A stretch of DNA of 64,000 nucleotides. Source: Paenibacillus sp. cl123. Its GTDB lineage: Bacteria > Bacillota > Bacilli > Paenibacillales > NBRC-103111. Under the pieces are notes generated by a model. The model did not search any database. It saw nothing but the letters and a program-made list of their open reading frames with translations, and was not told the DNA's origin. Position numbers and translations under genes: made by a program. Below, piece by piece: positions 36,205-44,992 of the stretch. The DNA is taken from the NCBI RefSeq assembly GCF_900101595.1, contig NZ_FMYY01000007.1:1-64000 (forward strand), written 5' to 3'. Numbering within the stretch: position 1 is the first letter of the stretch; each line of letters starts with the position of its first letter.

Positions 36205-37083
36205 TCAAATCAGGCTGATTTTCTTCATATACGATTTCACTCGTTCAGCTTGGGCGGGACCAAGCGCCGCACTGTAATCCGGGTGAAACCGGCCTTCAAA
36301 GCCAAGCAGGTTCATGGCGCAGGTAAATCCGGGGAAAACGCCGACTTCCACGAACAAATTGCGAAGTCCGAGAATATCGTCCAGCTTGCCCGCGGCCGTA
36401 ACCTGTTGTCCGGCTTGCAGCGCAGCGTACATGTCCGACGCGACGGCCCCGGTACAGCTGAACATGCCGTCCAAGTTGCGCCGAATGCCGTATGAATACG
36501 CCGCATCGAACGTATCCAGCCCGCTGTAGATGATCTGAAAATCGGGACGGCTGCCTGAAAGCTCTAACTGGAGAACGCGGCTCAATGCCAAATCACCCGA
36601 CTTGATGCCGGCTATATTCGGATGCGCGGCCAGTTCCATGACGACAGCGGCAGACAAACGGCATTGCGTCACGCCCGGCAAGTCGTACAAATAGACGGGA
36701 AACGGCGACGCATCCGCCAATCCGCGGAAAAACCGCGCCGCTTCTCCGGGGGAAGGCAGAAAGAAAAACGGCAGCGTCGCTACAACCCCGTCGATCGCCA
36801 ACCCTTCGAGGCTGTCGATCCGATCCTTGACTCGGGCGATGGCATTGTCCATGACGCCGACGTAAACCGGGCATGCGCCCTTTGCGGCTTCGGCCGCGAT
36901 CCGGGCAACCTTCGCGTACTCGCCGTTCCTTATAGCCGGCTGCATCCCCATTGAGCCCATTACAAGCAGCCCCTCCGCCCCTCTGTCCACTTGATCCTCG
37001 ACATGTCCGGCCAGGCTTTCGGCGATTACGTGTCCCGCTTCGTCGACAGGGGTTCCAAGCGCCGTATAAAAGCTATGACTCAT
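36205..37083 (-). CDS. Dihydrodipicolinate synthase/N-acetylneuraminate lyase family aldolase
   Basis: A 292-residue TIM-barrel class I aldolase. Tyr of VYLYDLPGVTQ and Schiff-base Lys of IAGIKSGDLAL match the DapA/NanA family. The usual GTTGE motif reads GSMGMQPAIRN, so the substrate probably differs from that of DapA. Sialic acid, 2-keto-3-deoxy sugar acid or related aldol cleavage are all possible. It lies 35 bp after the MBL gene. Confidence 0.85.
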   Translation of the reverse strand: MSHSFYTALGTPVDEAGHVIAESLAGHVEDQVDRGAEGLLVMGSMGMQPAIRNGEYAKVARIAAEAAKGACPVYVGVMDNAIARVKDRIDSLEGLAIDGVVATLPFFFLPSPGEAARFFRGLADASPFPVYLYDLPGVTQCRLSAAVVMELAAHPNIAGIKSGDLALSRVLQLELSGSRPDFQIIYSGLDTFDAAYSYGIRRNLDGMFSCTGAVASDMYAALQAGQQVTAAGKLDDILGLRNLFVEVGVFPGFTCAMNLLGFEGRFHPDYSAALGPAQAERVKSYMKKISLI

Positions 37084-37118
37084 ATCTTGTTGACTCTCCT
37101 TTTGTTTCCTATTTTTAT

Positions 37119-37853
37119 TTACACCAGACTGCGCGGTATTTCGTCTCGATCGAACATTCGCAAAGCTTGGCGAATCGGCAAGCCGCCGTCGCGGACAACC
37201 GGCGCCATATGCCCCGGCATCAGACTCTCCACTTCAAGCCTCACAAGCTTCCGCAGGGAAGCGCGCAGTTCTTCAAGCGAAAAGTCCGGCGTAGAGAGCC
37301 TTGCGATCTCCCCTCGGGCAAACACGGTATCTCCGCTGAACAACGTGCGGAGCTCGGGACAATAATAGGCGGCCATATCCCGGCTGTGCCCGGGCGTCAT
37401 CAGCACGTCCAGCGTAAGCTCGCCAACTCGGAGTTTCATTCCGCCTCGCAGCTTCACATCCGCCGGGCACGGGGCAAACGAATAATCCGCCGGGTATACG
37501 CCCGCTTCTCTCGCTTGCCGGAGCCCCATCGCTTCCTCGTCCGCCGCTTCCACCATCGCGGCCGTCAGCTCCGAAGCAGCTATTGCGGCTCCGCTTCTCC
37601 GCCTTATCTCCGCCGCCCCGCCGGCATGGTCGGCATGAGCGTGCGTCAGCGCAATGTAACGCAGCCGGTCCAGCCGGAATCCGTCTTTCTCCAATTCTTC
37701 GACAATCCGGCCGACGCCGTAACCGGCGCCGGTATCGATCATCGCCCACTCGCTTCCTCCGTCGAGCAGATAAACGTTGCAGTCCAGTTCATCCGTCATG
37801 TTCATGCCAAGTATGCCGCTGCCGATCCAGTATACCCGTTCCCCGACTCGCAT
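37119..37853 (-). CDS. MBL-fold metallo-hydrolase (glyoxalase II-like)
   Basis: A 244-residue protein with ALTHAHADHAGGAAEI (HxHxDH), the loop TPGHSRDMAAYY, the bridging Asp in LFSGDTVFARG and a C-terminal SLMPGHMAPV. All expected metal ligands are present. It is translationally coupled to the Gfo/Idh gene, sharing one base. Substrate unknown. Confidence 0.85.
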   Translation of the reverse strand: MRVGERVYWIGSGILGMNMTDELDCNVYLLDGGSEWAMIDTGAGYGVGRIVEELEKDGFRLDRLRYIALTHAHADHAGGAAEIRRRSGAAIAASELTAAMVEAADEEAMGLRQAREAGVYPADYSFAPCPADVKLRGGMKLRVGELTLDVLMTPGHSRDMAAYYCPELRTLFSGDTVFARGEIARLSTPDFSLEELRASLRKLVRLEVESLMPGHMAPVVRDGGLPIRQALRMFDRDEIPRSLV

Positions 37854-38854
37854 CAGGAACCCCTCTCTTCAAGCCGAACGGCGCGGCCAAGCTCGCAGGA
37901 GCGTGCGATGGCTTCCGCCACCCGCACGACCCCCAGCGCGTCTTCCGGCCGCAGAATGGCGGAAGGACGGGAGTCGCGCACGCAATCGACAAAATGACGG
38001 AGCTCCGACATGAGCGGTCCTTCCAACGTCCCGTATAGATCACGATTTGCGTACAGATACGGAATTTCGCTTTTCTCTTCCGTGCAGATTCCGAGCGAAT
38101 GATCCGGGTGCCTCATAACAAGCACGCCTCTGTCTCCCGCGACCTGCGTATACTGATCCTGGGGGGCCGGCCACGCCTTTGGCGCCAGCCAGTTGGCGTC
38201 GAGTATGGCGGTTGCGCCGCCCGGAAGCGCCAGCATCGCGCATACCTGATCCACGCCTTCCTCGGAGGAGGAGCTTCGCGCATACACTTCGATTGGCATC
38301 TCGCCTGTATACCACAAGAGCTGATCGATATCGTGGGCGCCGAGAATATGAATGGGTGACGTTCGCTTGTACAAGCCAAAAAACTCCCGTTTATCGCTCC
38401 TCCTCGCATAAAAGCTGCGAACCCGTCCGATCTCTCCCCGCTCGATCGCCTGCCTCATACCGACATAGCGCGGATCGAACCGCGTCAGGTGCCCCGTCAT
38501 TAACAGTTTGCCTCGCGCGGCGGCGGCCGCCGTCATCCGCTCCGCTTCGGCCAGATCGACCGCCAGCGGCTTCTCGACGAATACATGCACGCCCGCATTC
38601 AGCGCCGCCATCGCCGCCTCGCAGTGAAAGGCCTCCGGCGTCAGCACGTCTAGGGCGTCCAGCGCCTCCTCTCCAATCATGTCACGCACATCCGAATAAC
38701 CGCGACAGCCCAATTGTGCCGCAAGCGCGTCCGCAGCCTCTCTCCGAACATCGCATACCGCCGCGATTTCAACCATCGGCAATTGCCGCAAGCAGGCCAG
38801 ATGAAGCTGCGCGAAGCGCCCCAAGCCGACCATTCCGAGCCTGATCGTCTTCAT
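37853..38854 (-). CDS. Gfo/Idh/MocA family oxidoreductase
   Basis: A 333-residue protein. It starts at ATG 38854, overlapping the threonine synthase-like stop (ATGA). It has the Rossmann motif LGMVGLGRFAQLHLACL, the signature HVFVEKPLAVDLAEAERM (EKP) and DPRYVGMRQAIERGEIGRVR. The fold oxidises or isomerises sugars or sugar acids with NAD(P). Substrate unknown. Confidence 0.88.
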   Translation of the reverse strand: MKTIRLGMVGLGRFAQLHLACLRQLPMVEIAAVCDVRREAADALAAQLGCRGYSDVRDMIGEEALDALDVLTPEAFHCEAAMAALNAGVHVFVEKPLAVDLAEAERMTAAAAARGKLLMTGHLTRFDPRYVGMRQAIERGEIGRVRSFYARRSDKREFFGLYKRTSPIHILGAHDIDQLLWYTGEMPIEVYARSSSSEEGVDQVCAMLALPGGATAILDANWLAPKAWPAPQDQYTQVAGDRGVLVMRHPDHSLGICTEEKSEIPYLYANRDLYGTLEGPLMSELRHFVDCVRDSRPSAILRPEDALGVVRVAEAIARSCELGRAVRLEERGS

Positions 38855-39966
38855 ATCTCCATCTCCGCCCCCATCTCTAGTTCGTCCACGGATAGACAAG
38901 GAATGTCCGGCGCGGCGCTTGCCATGGCACCCATTCGCTCGGCATCCTTGTAACCTGCGCCGGAGACGATGCATACTACCTTGGCTCGCTTGTCAATACG
39001 CCCTTCGCGCAGCGCCTGAACGACGCCGGCCAGCGCGATCGCCCCGGCCGGCTCGCAGAAGATCCCTTCCCGCTCCGCCAATCGCTCCTGCCAATACCAC
39101 GTCTGCTCGTCTTCGACAGCCTCCGCAAAGCCGTTGCTCTGCGCGAGATGCCCGAGCACCAACCCGGCGTCGGGCGGATTCGGCACCTGGATGCCGGAGA
39201 TGCGCGAGACGGACGGTCCCGGCACCGGCTCGCTCAATCCAAGCCGCCACGCCTTCGCCACGTTCGCGCAGCCGGCCGACTGGCAGGCCGCCATCCGGGG
39301 CATTCCGCCGAACGAACCTTCCTCGCGCAGCTCGGCGAAACCGCACGCGATGCCCGACAGCAGCCCACCGCCGCCCACCGGAACGAAGACCGCATCCGGT
39401 CCTCCTTCCGGCATCGCTTCCGCGATTTCATACGCAATCGTCTTCACCGCCTCCATGGCTTCGGGGGCATAAGCGTACGCCGTCACCATCAATTGCCGAT
39501 TGTGCGCTTCCGCCGTACGCAATACATGATGGAACACGCGCTCGCCTATCGCCGGATCGAATCCGAACCCTCGAACTCTCGTAATGCTTGCTCGATGAAT
39601 CCGTACCTGCTCCAGCTTGGACGGGACGATATTTTCTTGCACGAACACCTGGTACTTCAGTCCGGCCCTCGCCGCATATGCCGCAATCGATGCGCCCGCA
39701 TTGCCCGACGTCGTGCCGATGCAGCCCGTCTTGCCGCTTTCCTTCGCAAGCGAAACGCCAAGCGCCGATATGCGGTCCTTGTAAGAGCCCGTCGGATTCA
39801 AGGCTTCCAGCTTGAAGTACAGGCTCTCAAGTCCGATATCGTGGCCAATGCCGGCGCTTGGCACCAAGGGAGTCCGGCCTTCTCCAAGCGTGATTCGGCA
39901 GTCCTCGGACACGCCCGGCAGCCGGCTCCCGTATTTCCATATTCCTTGTTCAAGCTTCGGACTCAA
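38851..39966 (-). CDS. Threonine synthase-like PLP-dependent enzyme
   Basis: A 371-residue fold-type II PLP enzyme. The Lys is in LNPTGSYKDRISALGVSL; TTSGNAGASIAAYAARAG and VFVPVGGGGLLSGIACGF are the substrate and phosphate loops. It starts at TTG 39966, 7 nt after GGAGG, rather than an upstream ATG that has no such site. It resembles threonine synthase but sits in a catabolic island and not with hom-thrB, so it may be the threonine synthase of the cell or a beta-eliminating paralogue. Confidence 0.82.
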   Translation of the reverse strand: MSPKLEQGIWKYGSRLPGVSEDCRITLGEGRTPLVPSAGIGHDIGLESLYFKLEALNPTGSYKDRISALGVSLAKESGKTGCIGTTSGNAGASIAAYAARAGLKYQVFVQENIVPSKLEQVRIHRASITRVRGFGFDPAIGERVFHHVLRTAEAHNRQLMVTAYAYAPEAMEAVKTIAYEIAEAMPEGGPDAVFVPVGGGGLLSGIACGFAELREEGSFGGMPRMAACQSAGCANVAKAWRLGLSEPVPGPSVSRISGIQVPNPPDAGLVLGHLAQSNGFAEAVEDEQTWYWQERLAEREGIFCEPAGAIALAGVVQALREGRIDKRAKVVCIVSGAGYKDAERMGAMASAAPDIPCLSVDELEMGAEMEI

Positions 39967-40038
39967 GGCATTCCCTCCTGATGCCATGCGACCGGGCGCT
40001 CCGCCGCTCATCCTCGCGGAGGCCCGGCTGCCGTTGTT

Positions 40039-43000
40039 TTATTTATCGGACTTGCCCTTCCCGTTTCCTTTCCCCTTGCCCTTGCCGCCGGCTCCTGTCT
40101 CCGCGCCGGACTCCGCTCCAACTGACGATACAACGGGCAGCGGGTAGGTCCCGTCCCGGATAATGACCTCGTCGATGTAAACCTCGGTCCCCATGCCGGC
40201 CGCACCGCTCGAAAACATCAAATGATTGATCGTCGCCCCCGGATGCGCGTCGGAGATTACGCCTTTAAAGTCGCCGTTCACGTAAATGTCCGCCGATTCC
40301 TCCGTCAGATCGTAATCGATCCGGATCTGCGTCCATTCGTTTAAGCCGATGTCGGCCGGCACAGGCAGCTCGGAGAACGCAATCGGCTGATTGGCGTCCG
40401 TCACAACCTCCATGATCTCCTGCTGAGGTCCGCCGAAGGTGAACGCGTCGTCGGAGAAGCTTTGATGCACCTTCACGAACCGTGCCGCAACGGAAAGTCC
40501 CTGCAGGTCGAGCGTAATATTGCCGTCCGTCTTGTCGTAATTCCATCCGTCCACCCGCGTCCAGTCGCCGTTATTCGTATTGCTTACGTAGACTTCCAGA
40601 TGTTCTTCCCGCAACCGGTTGCCCAGCGTGCCGTCGGGCTGCGGCTTGTTGAACGCCTTGCTGTCCAGCAGCTTGATCTGCCAGATCGGCGTCACCTGGC
40701 CCAGATCGGCGCCGATGCTGCGATTGCGGTAATCCAGCGCGAAGCTGCCTGTCGATCCCAGCTCGATCAGATTGCCTGTCAGCGGATTCGAATCGGGATT
40801 GACGAAGCCGATCTTCGCCTCCGTGGTCGAGGAATCCGTTGCGGTATCCGTATAGGTCAATGAGCCGTCCTGCCCGATCCGGAGGATGAACCCGGCTCCA
40901 AGCGCGTTCCAATGCTGCGAGTATCCTTCTTGCAGCGAGACGTACAGGTCGTTGCCGAAGCTTTCCCCATAGACGGAAAACTGTACGCTCGCTTTCCTCG
41001 ACGCCGGGAACAGACGGGACGCTCCCGTTATTTTTTTGTCATCGGCATTGTCGGCGACATATAACGATCGTTCGCCTTGCTTGGCGCGCGCGCCGCTCGA
41101 CTCGACAACTCCCGCGCTCGTCGTCTTCCACCAGTGTTCGTTCGCCAGCCTGCTGCCGTTATCCGGCGATATGAACGGATTGTCGTATTCGAACGAATCC
41201 ATCACGCCGTGCGTGCGCCGCAAATAACGGTCGAAGTCCTCCACGAGCATAGAGTACGCGCCGCCCGGCCCCGACCAGGCGAACAACCAGGCGTCGTCGC
41301 CTGCCGGAATTTTGTCTGCCTGCACCACCGTCCTCTGCTCGCTCGGGGACAGCCAGCCCGGCGTCGAAAGTCTCGTTCGACCCATCAAGTCGAGATAGCC
41401 GTTCCAGGTTGATGCGTCGTCTTCGCTATAGGCAACCGTCAGATTGTTGCGCTGGTAGCTTCCGCCGCCAAGCGCGTTATGCCCCGACCACGTTAGCAGC
41501 AAATCGTCCTGCCCGTCGCGAATCAAGGCGGGAAATGTGTTGCTGCTCATGATCTCGCTGTCCGCGACCGGCGACCAGGTGACGCCATGATCGGTCGATG
41601 TGCTCGCGCCCAGCGTATAAAGGTCCGAACGCTGCTGCCGGAAGTACATCTTGACGGTGCCGTCCGCCAGCTCCGCAATAGCCGCCTCGGTCACGCCGCC
41701 CTCGCCTCCGATGGAAGGAATGCTCAGCTCCGAGGCGCTTTTGTTCCAGGATGCCCCGTCGTTGTCCGAGTAGAGCACGCCGATGCCGAAGGTGCCGTCC
41801 GAGCTGATGACATACGTGAACGGCACAAGCAGCCGTCCCGTCGTCAGGCGAATCGGATTCGTGTAGGTAAGCGAATAATGAATCGCCGCACCCGAAGCCG
41901 TCTGAAGACCCGTAATCTGCTGAGGAACGCCGAACACCGGTTTTTTGCCGTCGTATCCCGTTGATTTCACCATATACAAGTCGTTGCGGCATGCGTCGGC
42001 GGACAGGCAGGAGTTGTTGCCTTCCCACACGCCGAAGTAGTGATGAACGCTGAAAAACAAATATACTTCGTCCGTAGCCGGATCCACGTAAGCGCCGCCC
42101 GGAAATTCGTACAACGAGGACCCTTGCGGCACGACGGAATCGACAAAGCTTTCCGGATTGGTCCAGCTCTTCCCGCCGTCGTAGGAATATTTCGCCAGGA
42201 TGCCCTGACCGTCCGAGCCGGCCATCAGCACCAGGGTTCCGTCGTTCAGGCGAAGCGGCTTCAGGTCTCCGCCGAATTCCTGCTCTCCGGCGGTCAAGTC
42301 AGCCGTGTGCTCGATCAAGGTTTTATTGCCGTATTCGATCTGCAGCGCCTCCGGGGAACCGCCGCGGAACAAGGCGTCCGGGTTGCCGTAATACATGTCG
42401 ATCGTCATACTGGCGGAAGCCGGCATTTCCGGGATGCGGACGTAGAACCCGTCATCATCCGCGTAAAAGTGCAGCTCCCGGCCGTCCCCGGCCGCGAAGC
42501 GGACATCCCGCATATCGGCTTGCAGCTTGCCCGACTGGATCAACGCCTCGATGCCGAGCTGCTGCTTATCCAGGTAGACCGGCCGGTCGAAGATCGTCTC
42601 CGATCCCGGATTCGTTATCGCAATCGGCTTGCGGTAGAGCCAGCCGCCTCCGCCGCTGCCGGTCCAGCTTCCCGCGGGGAGCGAATAAACGCCGATCATA
42701 TCCTGAAAGCGGTTGTGATAGAATGAACCGACACGGTCGTCGAAGTGGTTGTGCACCTTGACGTAGCGGGCCGTCTCCGACAAGTTATACAACACGATGC
42801 GGTTGCCGATCTTGACGAAATCCCAATCGTTCACCTTCTCGTACTCGTAGTTGTCGGTACCGATGTAAAGCGACAGATCCGTCTTCTCCACCCTGTTCGC
42901 TCCGCCCGAGGAAACGATTTCAATCCGGTTGAAGGACCGCACCATGCCAAGATCAACACCGACGCTTCGTCCCTCGTAGTCCAGTTCGAGACGTTCGTCA

Positions 43001-43233
43001 TACCCGAACCGGCCGAGCGGTCCCCATTCGGGATTGACGTCGTCTTCCGCATATCCAACGACGGCCTCAAGCGCGCTAGCGCCGGAGACTGAGCCCGCTT
43101 TGGACGGGGCGCCCTTGTCGGGAACCCCGCCGGCGGCCCATGCCTCCGGCGCTATCATCGCCATAATCAGAACGGTACATAAGAAAAATTGCAGTTTGCC
43201 GGCTTTGCTCCACATCCGCTTCATCCGAGCCAT
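40039..43233 (-). CDS. Secreted multidomain sialidase-like protein (BNR/Asp-box, DUF2341, discoidin-like)
   Basis: A 1064-residue protein with signal peptide (LQFFLCTVLIMAMIAPEAWA, cut near AGG). A discoidin-like module (about 60-190, KVHNHFDD) is followed by a DUF2341-like part (about 205-310; WLYRKPIAITNPGSE), then a propeller (about 330-660) with Asp boxes SYDGGKSW, SDNDGASW, STDHGVTW and SEDDASTW. A concanavalin-like domain (about 690-1035) is interrupted by a second discoidin-like module (about 835-960). The tail is GGKGKGKGNGKGKSDK. Neuraminidase activity is not proven: I could not identify the catalytic Arg triad/Tyr. It may cut or bind extracellular glycans. An own activator-type promoter lies upstream. 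Confidence 0.78.
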   Translation of the reverse strand: MARMKRMWSKAGKLQFFLCTVLIMAMIAPEAWAAGGVPDKGAPSKAGSVSGASALEAVVGYAEDDVNPEWGPLGRFGYDERLELDYEGRSVGVDLGMVRSFNRIEIVSSGGANRVEKTDLSLYIGTDNYEYEKVNDWDFVKIGNRIVLYNLSETARYVKVHNHFDDRVGSFYHNRFQDMIGVYSLPAGSWTGSGGGGWLYRKPIAITNPGSETIFDRPVYLDKQQLGIEALIQSGKLQADMRDVRFAAGDGRELHFYADDDGFYVRIPEMPASASMTIDMYYGNPDALFRGGSPEALQIEYGNKTLIEHTADLTAGEQEFGGDLKPLRLNDGTLVLMAGSDGQGILAKYSYDGGKSWTNPESFVDSVVPQGSSLYEFPGGAYVDPATDEVYLFFSVHHYFGVWEGNNSCLSADACRNDLYMVKSTGYDGKKPVFGVPQQITGLQTASGAAIHYSLTYTNPIRLTTGRLLVPFTYVISSDGTFGIGVLYSDNDGASWNKSASELSIPSIGGEGGVTEAAIAELADGTVKMYFRQQRSDLYTLGASTSTDHGVTWSPVADSEIMSSNTFPALIRDGQDDLLLTWSGHNALGGGSYQRNNLTVAYSEDDASTWNGYLDLMGRTRLSTPGWLSPSEQRTVVQADKIPAGDDAWLFAWSGPGGAYSMLVEDFDRYLRRTHGVMDSFEYDNPFISPDNGSRLANEHWWKTTSAGVVESSGARAKQGERSLYVADNADDKKITGASRLFPASRKASVQFSVYGESFGNDLYVSLQEGYSQHWNALGAGFILRIGQDGSLTYTDTATDSSTTEAKIGFVNPDSNPLTGNLIELGSTGSFALDYRNRSIGADLGQVTPIWQIKLLDSKAFNKPQPDGTLGNRLREEHLEVYVSNTNNGDWTRVDGWNYDKTDGNITLDLQGLSVAARFVKVHQSFSDDAFTFGGPQQEIMEVVTDANQPIAFSELPVPADIGLNEWTQIRIDYDLTEESADIYVNGDFKGVISDAHPGATINHLMFSSGAAGMGTEVYIDEVIIRDGTYPLPVVSSVGAESGAETGAGGKGKGKGNGKGKSDK

Positions 43234-43303
43234 CATTTCTCCCCCGTTTCATTATGCGCATATTGGCAGCCGGACCGGCGCAACCGATCCGCTTACAGTT
43301 CAA

Positions 43304-43372
43304 AGTATACGCGCACGCGCCGCACCCGAAAAACCGGACAACATGCAGATGATAACGGGGGAATTTATAGAA
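43304..43372 (-). promoter_or_regulatory. YesN-type promoter P2 for the sialidase-like gene and downstream operon
   Basis: The minus strand has a TATACT -10 (43304-43309) without a good -35. Upstream, TTCTATAAAT and ATCTGCATGT are 22 nt apart. The arrangement matches P1 at 53248-53315 in 29 of 43 aligned positions, and the distance to the -10 differs by one nt. Confidence 0.6.
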
Positions 43373-43402
43373 GTTGTAAACGGCTTCACAGACCAGACAC
43401 GA

Positions 43403-44977
43403 TCAAAACCGCTCCGCATGCGCCGTTCGGTATTCGCTGGAGCTCATTCCCGTATACTTTTTGAATTTTTTGTAGAACCAGTCCAAATCGTTATAACCGA
43501 CTGCCTGGGCCACTTCGTACACTTTCATATCCGTCCCCGCCAGCATCCGCTTCGCGTTCTCCATCCTCACCTGGAATAAATAGTCATTAAAGCCGACGCC
43601 CTTCTCCGCCTTGAACAATTGACCCAAATAAGCCGCATTCATATAGACTTGGGAAGCGATGCTGCGCATGCTCAAGTTGTCTCCGTAATGCTCGTCCACC
43701 CAGCGGACGACGAAGTCCACCGCTCCTTCCGTCTGCGGCTGGGCCCGGCGCAGCAAAGCGGAGGTTTCCCGGTACTTGCTCCATGTCATGTCGTACAGCT
43801 CGTCCAGCGTTCCCGCTTCCATAATGCGTTCATAATCCCTCAGCCTGGGGTTGAACAACGACTCGTAGTCGCCCCCCTGTTCGCGGACAAGCCGAAAAAA
43901 AACGGTATACAGCTCCAGCACCATGGACTTGACCGCATTGGGCGAGATGCTCGCCTGGGCGAACCGTCTCCATTGCGATTCCAGTAAACCCTTAAACGAT
44001 TCGAAATCTCCCGTTCCCGCCGTTTGAAGAATCGCATTCCAGTCCTGCAAGCTTTCGTTGTCCGACTTTGCCGCCATTTGTTCCGCCGAGATCACCATCC
44101 GTTTGCCGAAAAAAAACTGCTGATCCAGCATCCATCTGGACAACGCGAAGGATTCCGCGGCTTCCTTCATGTCATATACGATGCTTCCCACGCCTACCGC
44201 CATGCCGACTTTGGCGAACTTCTCCGTATATTCCTTGATCTGCCCGGCCAATGCCAGCACGTCTTTCCGTTCCAACGGATCGGCTGCCGACGTAATCACA
44301 ATTCCGAATCTGAAATCCGAATCTTCGAACACGAAACCATGCTGCCCCGCCACTTCCTCGATGACATTGCGGGCGGCAAACCGTTTGTAATTCAAGTCGG
44401 AGTCGGTCAACTCGGCGTTTGTCAACTCCCCTATATCCACCTCCGCCAGCAGGCAGCAGATGCCAAGCCGCTCCCGAAGCTCCACTCCGAACAGCTTCAG
44501 TCTTTCCTTCGCTTCGCCGCCGCCCGTGTAGCCGGTCACCCACTCGCGAGCAATGCGCTCCTTCATCGCCACGCTGCCCAGCTCAAGCGCGCGCGACTGA
44601 TTCAGATCGCTTTTCACCGCTTTCAACACCCGCTCCAGATCACCGGCTTCGACGGGCTTGAGCAAATAATCCTTCACTCCGTGCGACATGGCCTGCTTGA
44701 CATAAGCAAACTCCTCGTAACCGCTCATTACGGCGATCGGCACATCCGAGAACGAGCGCACTTCAGCTATGAAGGTGACGCCGTCCATAACCGGCATCTT
44801 CATATCGGTAACGATTAACGAGAACGAGCCGCCCCGGAACATCTCCAGCGCCCGCTCTCCGTTGGACGCTTCCCCCGCGACCGTATAACCGAGCTTCTCC
44901 CAATCCAGCAAATATTTCAGCGATTTGATCGCCCACGGCTCATCGTCAACAAGTAGTACGCGATACAATGCCTTCAC
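43403..44977 (-). CDS. YesN-type response regulator with AraC DNA-binding domain
   Basis: A 524-residue protein. The receiver domain (1-120) has LLVDDEPWAI, phosphoacceptor Asp in SLIVTDMKMPVMDG and Lys in DYLLKPVEAGD. A long helical middle region (about 130-410) is followed by two AraC-type helix-turn-helix motifs (SMRSIASQVYMNAAYLGQLF and VYEVAQAVGYNDLDWFYKKF). It pairs with the sensor kinase 15 bp upstream. It probably activates promoters P1 and P2 of this island. Confidence 0.93.
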   Translation of the reverse strand: MKALYRVLLVDDEPWAIKSLKYLLDWEKLGYTVAGEASNGERALEMFRGGSFSLIVTDMKMPVMDGVTFIAEVRSFSDVPIAVMSGYEEFAYVKQAMSHGVKDYLLKPVEAGDLERVLKAVKSDLNQSRALELGSVAMKERIAREWVTGYTGGGEAKERLKLFGVELRERLGICCLLAEVDIGELTNAELTDSDLNYKRFAARNVIEEVAGQHGFVFEDSDFRFGIVITSAADPLERKDVLALAGQIKEYTEKFAKVGMAVGVGSIVYDMKEAAESFALSRWMLDQQFFFGKRMVISAEQMAAKSDNESLQDWNAILQTAGTGDFESFKGLLESQWRRFAQASISPNAVKSMVLELYTVFFRLVREQGGDYESLFNPRLRDYERIMEAGTLDELYDMTWSKYRETSALLRRAQPQTEGAVDFVVRWVDEHYGDNLSMRSIASQVYMNAAYLGQLFKAEKGVGFNDYLFQVRMENAKRMLAGTDMKVYEVAQAVGYNDLDWFYKKFKKYTGMSSSEYRTAHAERF

Positions 44978-44992
44978 CTCCAGAGCTGCCTA

